Source: RUG13409 sp045546135 (lineage in GTDB: Bacteria; Bacillota; Clostridia; Peptostreptococcales; Anaerovoracaceae). From it: DNA of 64,000 nt. The notes beneath the pieces were generated by a model. That model was not told the origin of the DNA. It searched no databases and saw only the letters and a list, made by a program, of their open reading frames with translations. Shown here piece after piece: positions 1 to 9,035 of this stretch. A program made the position numbers and the translations under genes. The stretch covers positions 60,735 through 124,734 of the forward strand of contig JAZQCD010000004.1 of NCBI GenBank assembly GCA_045546135.1, written 5' to 3'. Numbering within the stretch: the first letter of the stretch is position 1; every line of letters begins with the position of its first letter.

Positions 1-3000
1 GCGCAGTGAAGAGTTTATAGCTGTAACCAGTCGTAAGACCCTGAGCAAGAACTCTTGCATCACCGCTGGTGCCGTATCCTGAAAGCTCAAAATCAGGAGT
101 TCCGCTTGCAGGGATAGCATTGGTCCCAACCGAGCCGTCTTCTGTTCTTCTTTGGAGTTCATCTGCTGAGGTCATTACCGCATTGAGTTTCTGCGTTGCC
201 GTTATGTCCGTAGGACCGGTGATCCTGATAAGACCTTCGCCTTCTGCAAGAGGCTTATATGCAGACTCTTCCTTTATGGCGTTTGTATGGTTTCCTCCTG
301 TAGGATCTTTTATGGGCTTTCCGTGAGCATCAGTATATCTGATCTCAGTCCACAGCTCCTTCATGCCGTTGGCTGATGTTGCAGATATGACCCAGGTAAA
401 GTAATGATCTGTTTTATCTTGCGAACCTTCGACGGAGAAGGCCACAAGATCCATGGAGTAGTTCGCGAAAAGGAGCACCACATTGAATCCTACGGCTATA
501 TCCCAGTTGAACTGGGACATATATGCCGGTTCATACCTTTCTTCGTCAGGGATATATTCTCCGAAAGTAGCCGTTATGGCGAGATTTGTCTTGACGAAGA
601 GTTCAAACTTGAGAAGTTCTATTCCTACGCCGACACCCGCTTCAACGCTGACGCTAGGCGTAATGTAAGCGCCGTTGAAATATGCTTTGCTTGACTTGGT
701 GATGGGCCTTAAGGACACCATGGTCACCCTGTCTCCCACAGAAGTTAAGCTTATATACAGATCATCATCGTACTGAGTAAGGAGTATTTCGCTCATGCCT
801 CCGCTGCTGCTGATGACACCTGAAGTCAGAGCCTCATCTCCTGCTTTTGGCATATGGTCAAAGACCTCCATGTACATCCTTCCTGTAAAGGTCGCATGGA
901 AACCGGAATAATCGTCATCCAGCTTAAAGACCATCTGGCCATTTCTCTTGGTAAGACTGTCAAAGTCTCCTCTTTCGAATGCAGTGATAGGATCTGCCTC
1001 AACGAGCTTGTATTCCATTCCCATTCCTATACCTATCTCTAAGGATATGCCCGTCTTGACATAGACATAGACCAAAGGTACCGGAGTGAATCTATACTGA
1101 AGAGTAAATTCGAAGCTGGCAGTAGCAGAAAGAGCGCCGCTTGAGAAAACGTGAGTATTGTATACAGGGTTATACTCAAAGGTCAGTGCGATCTGAACTG
1201 CAAGACTGAAGGACATCTTCCTGCTTGTGGACTGTCCGTTCTTTGCCTTCTTAAAGCTGTCGTCTTCAAAGGCACCGTTCATGAATTCTTTTACTGAACC
1301 CTGGGCTCCGCCTGCCTGCTTTGCTATGGAACCTATGAAGTCTACTAAAGTTCCGAACTGACCATTTGCTTCCTTGAATCCGTTGGTCTTTGGAGCCGGA
1401 GGAGTATTAGGCGCATTGGTATCAGTCGTTGTAGTCTGAGGCTTATCAGGTTTTCCTTCCTCAGTTTTGTATATTGTTGTCTCGTTGTGATAGGTCTTGT
1501 TGCCGTCTTTATCCACAGTCTCTGTCCTGGTGGTGACAGTCTTTGTGTGGTTTTGAGTGTCTTCTGTCGTAGAAGTTGTCTGTGTCTCAGTACCGCCGTC
1601 AGGCTTTGTCGTCTTCTTTACGGTGCTTCCGTCATCGTCTTTGTACTGCTCCACTGTGCTTCCATCGGCTGCCTTTGTCGTATTGTCGGATCCGTATGAG
1701 GTGGACTCTGCTTTGAAGAGTGGAAGTCCAATGGATATACCGATCTGATCTCCGTCCATGACCAGAGTCGCATAGTCACCTATGCCGAACTCCAAAGAAG
1801 GGAGATCCATCCCTATATCAGTTCCAAATTCGTTGAATCCTGTCCCATCAGGAGTCTGGCCTTGAGTCTCATCCTTATTCTCAGCGCTGCCGAAATTAAG
1901 AACGCTGTTTGCATTCGGAACTGACGAAACGTTAGCAAACTCTATGCTTTCAGGGGCAATATCACTCAGTGAACCTATAGCATCATATTCCTTCATCTGT
2001 ACCTGTACGCAGATGCCGAAGGTGCTCCTTCCTGCAAAAGCGCCGAGGTAGGAATTGATCTTATCAAGTCCACTCTTAGAGTAGTTATATTTCCCGCTGC
2101 TATCCAGCTGAGGAGATTCTCCCGCATAAGGAACGCTCTTTCCTGTAATATTGTCGTCGTTTTGTATGGGCTCAGGATTATCGAAAAGGACCTTAAGAGA
2201 TCCTGTATAATCAGGTTCCCAGATATATTCTGTAGTGTTCACAGAATCTATCATCTTTTCCCCTGATGTATCATAGACGCCCCTGGTCACCGAGTATCTC
2301 TTGACCTTTGATGTATCGCCTCCAAGAGGTATGTCAACATAGGCAAGAGCCGTAGCTTCCTTGCCGTACATTGCATGGCCATCAACATTTTCGCCGTCTA
2401 TGTATCTATATGCCTTTTGCTCCTTTGTGAGCTTGTCAGATTCCGCAGGATCCGTAACAGCACTCAAGAATACGGGGAACACCTGAGCCTTTGAGTTGAC
2501 ATTGTATCCTGCAGGGATCTTATATGCCCTTGGCCTTAAGCTGTATATGGCTTTGATGTAGTACTGATGTACATTGCCCTCCTCATCTACGAAAGGCGCG
2601 AATTCCTGTTCAAAGTGCTCGCCTTTGATGATGCCTACATATTCGTCTCCTTCTGACGGAATAAATATGCCGTTTACGAAGCTTCCGCTTATACCGCCTC
2701 CGTCTCCGTCGTAATACAGCTCGGCATGGTCAAAGCTTGCGACCATGGTACTGACCGCATCGAGGTAGTCATGGTCATAGAACCTGAACATGAGAGTTGC
2801 GGACGCCACATCATCAGATGACAGAGGTATGAATTCATTTCCGCTGTATGAGTGGTTGTTGAAGAGGATCACATCGTCTTCATCCTGTCCGAAATTGATA
2901 GCCTGAAGGTTCTTTATATCGCTAAGAGTCCTGAATATTCCCTTGCCGTCTCCCTTATCAAAATCGGATATCTTCAGTTCCTTGACCTTCGATGAAAAGC

Positions 3001-6000
3001 TGGTATAGTCCTTGATCTCGTCATCTTCTGAAGGTGTGGCCGGCACCGCTTCTCCGTATTCGATCTTTATGGTCTTGCCGCTTCCAAAGAATCCTTCCTG
3101 CCATGTGTATGGAATAGATGCAACGTTTATATTCTGACCGTCTGCTTCCCTTGGAACAGAGGGCGCTATATCTATAGCAAGAGTCTGGCTGCGCTCATAG
3201 ATGACATTGATCTGATAGCTGTCTGCAAGATCATCTTCAGTCATATCATCCCAAAGGAATGTGAGTTCCCAAACGCCTTCTGTCGCTGTGGGCCTTCCTA
3301 CAGCGACCGTATTGCCTTTTGAGTTGGTAAGATAGACTCCGTTTGCAGGACTTACTGAATATCCTGCAGCCTTGCTGCAGTCAAGAAGAAGTGTAGATCC
3401 TACATAAAGCCCTCCTATACCGTCCTGGCCGCCCTTGGTGACACCGCCTCTTTTTTTGGCAATGGAAACTGAGGGAGAGAGCCTGGCATAGAGAGCCGCT
3501 CCATACACAGTGCTCACATCTATGGGCGACCATCCGCTCTGAACTTCGTTTTCATCATTTGCCGTATAAATGACAACGGGCAGTGTCATGCCGTCGGCAA
3601 AAGCTCTTCTCTTAAAGTTGAGGTTGATGACATCGACTATAGTTGCATCATCTGCTACCTCTGACTTTTTCCTTTCAGTGTAACTTGTGTCATATTGATC
3701 TACATTGATAAAGTCTACGCCAAAGCCAAAGTCCTGATCGCTGAAATCTATATTCCAAACATAATCAGCACTGGCAGAAGATCCTCTCAGATATATGTTG
3801 CTTCCACTGTTATGTGCATCTCCTTCAAACCATTTCTGCTCATCACCTGTGTCTTTAATATTGTATGAATAAGCCCAGTCATCCTGACCGGGTTTTGAGT
3901 TGTTAAGACCAAGGAGCCAAGCGACAGTATAATCGCTTGATGACCTTACGTTTAGCCTTCCTGCATCACCCAAGTTGGTTTGATAATTACGGGACGTTAC
4001 TCTGCCGTCATTGTAATCGAACCAAATAAGGGGGTAGTAATAAGAAGAAGTGCCCTTCTTTCCGTAGTTCTCCATCTTGAAGCTGAAATGGAAACTGGAA
4101 AAAAGAAGACCTCCATGCTCTATCCACTTTTCAGCTTTTGCTGAATAATTGGAGGAGATCTGGTAATACTCCAATTGGCGGTCCTCAAACTCATAGGTGC
4201 TTTGGTTCTGCACCCTGTATGCGCCCGGAACTACACTTGTAACATATGAGGCGCTTGTCTTGACCTTATCAGGGATACTCCCATCAACGTAGTGAGCTTC
4301 GTCAACCACAACTTCCATATCGCTGAGATAGCGCATGGTATTGACACCGCCGTTTTCAGTACTGGGAATTCCTTTGTTGTTGACTCCTACCAAAAGCTCG
4401 CGGTCGCACCAATAATCACCGCTCGTATAATCAGCGGCTAAAGAGGCTCTTGAAAAAGTAAGACCTTCATGAGCCAGGAAGCTTTGAGGAGAGTTCCCAC
4501 CAGTTGAAGCAGCAGGCATGTTAAAATCGGCATAAAGCTGCTCATCGCTGCTTGCGCCGTCATAATTCCAGTTCGTGACCGTCGTATCACCTATCAGCGC
4601 ATTGTTCTCTGTTTTGATCCTTCCTGTATAGTCATCACCGTCTGCTCCTGAAAGGACTGTAGAGAGATTCTGGCCTGTTTCTCCATCACTGTCTGCTTCC
4701 CCTGTAATGGTGACTATGGTCTCGTCAAGTCCCATCTCGCAGAGATCATCCAATCCTCCGCCTTTGATATTGGAGAGCTTCACCTTGAAAGATTTATTAC
4801 CTGTCTCACCATTAGCTATCAGTTCTATTGGTATCTCGACTTCATCGATACTTCCAAGAAGTGCTACAGTGCCGCTGGTATGTGCATAATCGACACCTGC
4901 TACAGCAGACATGTCTTCTGTTTCGTAATCAACTGTGATGTTGTAGCTGGTATCTCCGGCTCTTATTACCTTTACATAGGCCGTACCGGAATTTCTGTCT
5001 ATACGGTAGTCTTTGACCTTGAACCCGACTATAGATGTGCCATGCTCATCATTATCAGAAACAAGAACCGTATGTGTATTACAAAGGTCTGAGAGCTCGC
5101 CTCCTTCACATTCAACTATGGTGAAGATGCCCATCTCAGGGAGCTCAACTTCGTCATCATCTATTGCTTCTATTTCTATGTATTTGACTGTTTCGCCGTC
5201 AGCATAGGTAAGATCGAATTCCCATATATCGAAATCTTCCTCAAATACCAGCGTGCTGAAACTGGGCTCTTCTTCGAGAGGAATATCTTCCGGGATCTCA
5301 TTAACGTCCGGTATCTCTTCATAGCTTTCGCCGTAGAGAGATTGGCTGCAATAATAGACTCCGTCTAAAACATAGATGCACCTGTAATCGATAGATCCGG
5401 GGCAGTCATTTTCAAAATCCCAAATATCTTTCCATGCTGTAAGGAAACTGCTTTCACTTGCTTCCCTTACATCCGCCCATCCAAGGGTGCTCTTTGCCTG
5501 CCATTGATAGCTATCTGCTTCCTGCTCTAGGGTAAGCTTTAGAAGTACATCATCCTCAGGAGATGGAGTCTCTCCCGGTTCGTCAAAGACTACAGCAGTA
5601 TCTGCTGCCTTCATATTCCTTAAAGGATCAGGCATACCTATCTCCTGATATTGAGCTATGGTCTTAGGATCTTCGTAACGTATGATCAGGTCTTTCTTTC
5701 CTGAAGCAGCATAGTCATACATGTATCCTGATCCGTCTGGAAGCATAGTAACTGCAGGAGCATATGTTATCTTGGCCGTGACCTTTCCGGAGGTACCTCC
5801 GACACGGTAAACAGGGATCCTGATCTTAGAAGGAATGGTTTTGCCTTCTTCGGTCTTTGCCCCTTCTTCCCCTATATCCGACTGAAAGTCACCAAAGGCG
5901 AAGGTTCCATAAGGATATGTTGCTATCCAGTCATCTTCTTCTTTGATCTCTCCGTTCTCATCTTTTATGACAGGTATGACAGATTCCGGCATTGGATCTT

Positions 6001-6118
6001 CAGATGCATCCTGCCCTTCAATGGCCTCAGCGAATATGGAAATAGGCATCATCGTTATAATGAGCACCATACTCAGCATAAGGGATATGAGCTTTTTAAC
6101 TATACTTCGGACTTTCAT
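1..6118 (-). CDS. giant secreted surface protein with Calx-beta repeats (C-terminus outside the window)
   Basis: An open frame of 2039 codons starts at 6118 and runs off the left edge with no stop. The start has a GGAGG site 8 nt upstream. Residues 1 to about 30 form a signal peptide (basic start, hydrophobic core, Ala-rich cleavage region before IEGQ). Residues of about 363-473 form a recognisable Calx-beta domain, with the motif AVAGVDY and the strand VTITGE; about 270-360 looks like a second, weaker copy. A Thr/Glu/Lys-rich low-complexity linker lies near residues 1470-1585. The rest is beta-rich and I do not recognise it. Calx-beta domains bind calcium in adhesins and exchangers, so a surface or matrix role is inferred. 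No sorting motif can be seen because the C-terminus is missing. The small membrane gene at 6168-6503 lies 49 bp upstream on the same strand. Confidence 0.8.
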   Translation of the reverse strand, partial: MKVRSIVKKLISLMLSMVLIITMMPISIFAEAIEGQDASEDPMPESVIPVIKDENGEIKEEDDWIATYPYGTFAFGDFQSDIGEEGAKTEEGKTIPSKIRIPVYRVGGTSGKVTAKITYAPAVTMLPDGSGYMYDYAASGKKDLIIRYEDPKTIAQYQEIGMPDPLRNMKAADTAVVFDEPGETPSPEDDVLLKLTLEQEADSYQWQAKSTLGWADVREASESSFLTAWKDIWDFENDCPGSIDYRCIYVLDGVYYCSQSLYGESYEEIPDVNEIPEDIPLEEEPSFSTLVFEEDFDIWEFDLTYADGETVKYIEIEAIDDDEVELPEMGIFTIVECEGGELSDLCNTHTVLVSDNDEHGTSIVGFKVKDYRIDRNSGTAYVKVIRAGDTSYNITVDYETEDMSAVAGVDYAHTSGTVALLGSIDEVEIPIELIANGETGNKSFKVKLSNIKGGGLDDLCEMGLDETIVTITGEADSDGETGQNLSTVLSGADGDDYTGRIKTENNALIGDTTVTNWNYDGASSDEQLYADFNMPAASTGGNSPQSFLAHEGLTFSRASLAADYTSGDYWCDRELLVGVNNKGIPSTENGGVNTMRYLSDMEVVVDEAHYVDGSIPDKVKTSASYVTSVVPGAYRVQNQSTYEFEDRQLEYYQISSNYSAKAEKWIEHGGLLFSSFHFSFKMENYGKKGTSSYYYPLIWFDYNDGRVTSRNYQTNLGDAGRLNVRSSSDYTVAWLLGLNNSKPGQDDWAYSYNIKDTGDEQKWFEGDAHNSGSNIYLRGSSASADYVWNIDFSDQDFGFGVDFINVDQYDTSYTERKKSEVADDATIVDVINLNFKRRAFADGMTLPVVIYTANDENEVQSGWSPIDVSTVYGAALYARLSPSVSIAKKRGGVTKGGQDGIGGLYVGSTLLLDCSKAAGYSVSPANGVYLTNSKGNTVAVGRPTATEGVWELTFLWDDMTEDDLADSYQINVIYERSQTLAIDIAPSVPREADGQNINVASIPYTWQEGFFGSGKTIKIEYGEAVPATPSEDDEIKDYTSFSSKVKELKISDFDKGDGKGIFRTLSDIKNLQAINFGQDEDDVILFNNHSYSGNEFIPLSSDDVASATLMFRFYDHDYLDAVSTMVASFDHAELYYDGDGGGISGSFVNGIFIPSEGDEYVGIIKGEHFEQEFAPFVDEEGNVHQYYIKAIYSLRPRAYKIPAGYNVNSKAQVFPVFLSAVTDPAESDKLTKEQKAYRYIDGENVDGHAMYGKEATALAYVDIPLGGDTSKVKRYSVTRGVYDTSGEKMIDSVNTTEYIWEPDYTGSLKVLFDNPEPIQNDDNITGKSVPYAGESPQLDSSGKYNYSKSGLDKINSYLGAFAGRSTFGICVQVQMKEYDAIGSLSDIAPESIEFANVSSVPNANSVLNFGSAENKDETQGQTPDGTGFNEFGTDIGMDLPSLEFGIGDYATLVMDGDQIGISIGLPLFKAESTSYGSDNTTKAADGSTVEQYKDDDGSTVKKTTKPDGGTETQTTSTTEDTQNHTKTVTTRTETVDKDGNKTYHNETTIYKTEEGKPDKPQTTTTDTNAPNTPPAPKTNGFKEANGQFGTLVDFIGSIAKQAGGAQGSVKEFMNGAFEDDSFKKAKNGQSTSRKMSFSLAVQIALTFEYNPVYNTHVFSSGALSATASFEFTLQYRFTPVPLVYVYVKTGISLEIGIGMGMEYKLVEADPITAFERGDFDSLTKRNGQMVFKLDDDYSGFHATFTGRMYMEVFDHMPKAGDEALTSGVISSSGGMSEILLTQYDDDLYISLTSVGDRVTMVSLRPITKSSKAYFNGAYITPSVSVEAGVGVGIELLKFELFVKTNLAITATFGEYIPDEERYEPAYMSQFNWDIAVGFNVVLLFANYSMDLVAFSVEGSQDKTDHYFTWVISATSANGMKELWTEIRYTDAHGKPIKDPTGGNHTNAIKEESAYKPLAEGEGLIRITGPTDITATQKLNAVMTSADELQRRTEDGSVGTNAIPASGTPDFELSGYGTSGDARVLAQGLTTGYSYKLFTA

Positions 6119-6167
6119 TAGTATGCCTCCACTTTAATACACGAAATAGATATGTGAATTTCAAACG

Positions 6168-6503
6168 CTAGTGATCTTCTTTATTACTTTCCAAGTCTTC
6201 TGATCTTGTTTTTCTTCTGTTTACACAAATGAGAGTAATGATCACAGCGAGAACGAAGCAAATCACCCCCACCAGAACATATCCTCCCGCTTCCTTTGAA
6301 AGGAGGAATGATCCATAGACCGATTCTCCGCCTTCTTCTGCACCGAACACTCCAAGTCTTTGCATCACTATGACCATCAGTGAAAAAACAAAAGCTGATG
6401 CTCCGCCATATATAGCAGACATCTTCTTTGCCTTCTTTTTTCTTTCTATGATCCGCATGCGTTTTCTGACTTCTTTTGCGGTCTCCTCAACACTTAAATT
6501 CAT
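6168..6503 (-). CDS. small two-TM membrane protein
   Basis: About 111 residues. A longer reading frame begins 21 nt upstream at 6524, but its second to fifth codons contain AAAGGGGG, which serves as a ribosome site 8-9 nt before the internal ATG at 6503; I therefore take 6503 as the start. The protein has a basic, charged N-terminal third (a run of Lys and Arg), a hydrophobic segment near residues 35-55, a short Gly/Glu-rich outer loop, a second hydrophobic segment near 75-97, and a charged tail. It lies 49 bp upstream of the giant secreted protein in the same direction and is probably its operon partner. I do not recognise a family; an export helper or membrane anchor would be a guess. Confidence 0.6.
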   Translation of the reverse strand: MNLSVEETAKEVRKRMRIIERKKKAKKMSAIYGGASAFVFSLMVIVMQRLGVFGAEEGGESVYGSFLLSKEAGGYVLVGVICFVLAVIITLICVNRRKTRSEDLESNKEDH

Positions 6504-6565
6504 GTTCAGTCGCCCCCTTTCCATAGTCTTTCATCTATTAGTACCAATTTCTCATGATTTTACTC

Positions 6566-6602
6566 AAAAAAAACTGTGGTAAGGTTTTCCCTTATCACAG
6601 TT
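6566..6602 (-). terminator. rho-independent terminator
   Basis: A 13-bp stem (6572-6584 with 6590-6602, one G-T wobble) is followed on the minus strand by eight T. No intact minus-strand gene ends here. The nearest sequence it could serve is the decayed coding end at 6633-6745. Confidence 0.8.
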
Positions 6603-6632
6603 ATTTACATATCCTTCGATATGGATCCTTTT

Positions 6633-6745
6633 TCACCTTGCAGGATCAAAAGCTGTATATCCGACTTTTGACAGGACCTCACGAGCCTTTGAGTCCTTAA
6701 GATCCCTTTTTTAGCTGTGGTAACATCGCCTAGATAATGTATAAT
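6633..6745 (-). pseudogene. possible remnant of a gene 3' end
   Basis: On the minus strand, a protein-like stretch reading YLGDVTTAKK runs into an A-run at about 6707-6712. After a one-base frame change it continues as DLKDSKAREVLSKVGYTAF and ends DPAR at a TGA at 6633-6635. The terminator at 6566-6602 follows at the distance expected for a gene end. I read this as the last 35 or so codons of a lost gene with a frameshift in the homopolymer. The stretch is too short to name a family, and its right part overlaps the promoter area of the plus-strand gene at 6782. Confidence 0.35.
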
Positions 6746-6781
6746 ATATTTAATACGTATCTTCGGTTTTTACTGATTGGA

Positions 6782-7534
6782 ATGAAAAAGATATTAATAA
6801 TCATATCTGTCATAGTTTTGATCCTTATAGTTCCTATCCCGAAGGGAACATACAAAGATGGAGGGACGAAAGTCTGGGCTGCCTTAACATACAAGGTGGT
6901 AAAATGGAACAGCCTTCTTCCTCTTGAATTTGCATATTACGATGATCCGGACATTCAGGATACCTGTCTTCACAAAACATCAATATATAAATTCCCTGAC
7001 AATCTGAGATCTTTGGATGAACTTTTTGATATGGAAATGAAGGCCATAACGAAAGCTGATGAAGCAAAGATCATAGAGATAGATATAAACAACTGGACTG
7101 ACTACTTTGAAACTGAACTTGGTGTATTCAGATCATACTACAACGGAAATGAAAGAGAGTTTACCGTAGAGACCTATGGTCTTAAACTGAAAGAAAAGTA
7201 TATGAGTAAACTTGCTTACAGGGGTTTTGTATATGATTTCGGTGCAACAATAAAAGCCAAAAAGATAAAGAGCTACTTTACTGTAGAAAAGGATGACACT
7301 GCAGTTTTTGATTTGATACCCGGAGATATCTATTCAGATGGTCCCGAGGTCAGCGAGAACTGCAATGTCATGATGTTTGAGATCATGGAAGACGGTGCTG
7401 TTTATATGCATCTCATATCAGATCATGAAGATGTAATGCACATCAGCGAAAACGGAGAAGAAAAGAATATATATACCCATTACTGTGATCTGAATATAGA
7501 AGACATCCACGGGACGCTCTTTTTACGTCCTTGA
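6782..7534 (+). CDS. exported protein of unknown function
   Basis: About 250 residues. The frame is open from 6737, but a TATAAT-like box at 6740-6745 lies inside the first codons. The ATG at 6782 starts a typical export signal (MKK followed by about 17 Ile, Leu and Val residues), so 6782 is the likelier start. No clear ribosome site is visible. Right after the signal comes the motif YKDGGT, then ALTYKVVKWN; I recall this kind of motif at the same place in many uncharacterised small exported proteins of Clostridia. The rest is acidic and has no Cys lipobox. It stands alone, convergent with the HTH-HipA-like gene. Function unknown. Confidence 0.7.
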   Translation: MKKILIIISVIVLILIVPIPKGTYKDGGTKVWAALTYKVVKWNSLLPLEFAYYDDPDIQDTCLHKTSIYKFPDNLRSLDELFDMEMKAITKADEAKIIEIDINNWTDYFETELGVFRSYYNGNEREFTVETYGLKLKEKYMSKLAYRGFVYDFGATIKAKKIKSYFTVEKDDTAVFDLIPGDIYSDGPEVSENCNVMMFEIMEDGAVYMHLISDHEDVMHISENGEEKNIYTHYCDLNIEDIHGTLFLRP

Positions 7535-7583
7535 TCATGGATGCCATTCTATAACTGCATCTGCCATGCTCTTTAGGTTATTG

Positions 7584-8900
7584 TTAAAGAGAGAGAAACT
7601 CTATAGTCTTCATTATCCATTCCAAAGATCCGTCAAGCCTGTAACCGGTAAAACCTGAAGTTACCAATATATCTTTGACAGATGCTTCTTCGATATCAAG
7701 ATCAAGCAATATATTAAAGTTTACACCTAAAGACCTTATCTCCTCTATATGATCGTAATAGGTACCGACGGGCCCGAACGAAGAAGCAAAGCCTTTTATA
7801 TCAGAAACCGCCTTTTTTACAGTTTCTTCTGTATCCTCATAAAACAGACTCCTGCCATTATCATAGAGGGGATAGAACTCTTCTCTGCGGCTGCTGATCT
7901 TGACTGCAATATTCGACAGATGCCTGTCATCCTGCCTTGTGATAAAGTCAAGAGCTATCATTTTGATGATCTGTGCCTGGTACTGGGGCCTTGCTGCTAT
8001 CAGATTGTGATATTCGTTTGCACTTCTTATCAAGACACCGGGACTTGATAGTTTATCAACATCCGATTCAAAAAATCTCCTAAAATGAACGATCTGCTCT
8101 TCCGGTACTTTGTACATGAACTGCGAAAAGATCTCATCTTCACCCGTTCTGAAAACAGGACAGCAAGGTACTCCTAGAAGGCACGCCAGCTTGTATACTG
8201 CAATTTCTGACTCCACATCCTTGGCAAGGGGATTTAGTCTCCTTTTGTATATGCCATATTTTCCGTTATATACACCATATCTCTTGATGTTCGCACCTTC
8301 AGGAGTATCTACACTGTCACCTTCAAGATCCAAATTCTTGCTGAAAACGGATCCAAAAACCTCGGTGATGACATCTTCCATCCTTTCACTTTCATCAAAT
8401 GCTATCCAAAGAAGATCACAGGAATTGATCGCCCTTGTTTTGAAAGCAACATCGAATATGCTGTATGAACTGAGACCCATCCTGTAGAGCAAGGACTCAA
8501 TATCTCTTCTTTGATTTGAAACGATACGTCCGGAAAGAAAGTCTGCAAACTCTTCTGAGCTCCAGTAGCGCCTGCCTTTTGTATATATCGATACTGTCTC
8601 ATTGAACCGAGGAAAGATGAAATCTACGCTTCGATCATTATTTATACGTCCTATGGTATCATTTCCCCATTTCAAAAAAGTGCTGCTTTCTTTGACCATA
8701 AGGATCTCATTATCTGATACCTCATATACAACACTTTTTTTGAATCTGTTATCGGAGGGTTTATCCGCATTCTCCGGGATCAAATACTGTCCGTTCCTGT
8801 AGATAACGCCGCCTATTCTTCCCTCCTTACATAGGATACGGACCCTTCTATCGCTTATATTCCATTTTTGTGCCATTTGGCTGCATGACAAGTATTTCAT
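7584..8900 (-). CDS. HTH-HipA-like kinase fusion protein
   Basis: 438 residues. Residues 1-45 resemble an excisionase or MerR-type helix-turn-helix (SCSQMAQKWNISDRRVR). Residues 200-438 resemble the HipA/CtkA-like kinase fold: Lys219 region YGIYKRR, a conserved helix SEIAVYKLACLLGV, a catalytic-loop candidate QDDRHLSN (Asp324/Asp325, Asn330), and a metal-binding candidate YDNG (Asp347). The middle part, about 60-190, is unassigned. HipA toxins usually work with a separate HipB DNA-binding partner; here a DNA-binding domain appears to be built in and no HipB gene is adjacent. The gene has no ribosome site, and its promoter places +1 on the A of the ATG, so the mRNA is probably leaderless. An inverted repeat overlaps the promoter and suggests self-regulation. 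Kinase activity is inferred. Confidence 0.7.
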   Translation of the reverse strand: MKYLSCSQMAQKWNISDRRVRILCKEGRIGGVIYRNGQYLIPENADKPSDNRFKKSVVYEVSDNEILMVKESSTFLKWGNDTIGRINNDRSVDFIFPRFNETVSIYTKGRRYWSSEEFADFLSGRIVSNQRRDIESLLYRMGLSSYSIFDVAFKTRAINSCDLLWIAFDESERMEDVITEVFGSVFSKNLDLEGDSVDTPEGANIKRYGVYNGKYGIYKRRLNPLAKDVESEIAVYKLACLLGVPCCPVFRTGEDEIFSQFMYKVPEEQIVHFRRFFESDVDKLSSPGVLIRSANEYHNLIAARPQYQAQIIKMIALDFITRQDDRHLSNIAVKISSRREEFYPLYDNGRSLFYEDTEETVKKAVSDIKGFASSFGPVGTYYDHIEEIRSLGVNFNILLDLDIEEASVKDILVTSGFTGYRLDGSLEWIMKTIEFLSL

Positions 8901-8906
8901 GGTTTT

Positions 8907-8959
8907 ATGATAAAAGAAAGCCGGAACAATGTCAATGCATTATTCCGGGTATTGTTCCG
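8907..8959 (-). promoter_or_regulatory. consensus promoter with flanking operator for the HTH-HipA-like gene
   Basis: On the minus strand, TTGACA (8930-8935), 17 bp, then TATCAT (8907-8912). Seven bases past the -10 is the A of the start codon at 8900, so the transcript should be leaderless. A perfect 9-bp inverted repeat, CGGAACAAT (8922-8930) and ATTGTTCCG (8951-8959), brackets the -35 box; the arm centres are 29 bp apart, close to three helical turns. This is the layout of an operator for an autorepressor. Confidence 0.75.
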
Positions 8960-9035
8960 CTGTAATCAATATGATCCTTCATTACCTGCTATATGCTGAT
9001 TTATCTAAATGGATTAGGCAAATTTTCCGAAGATC

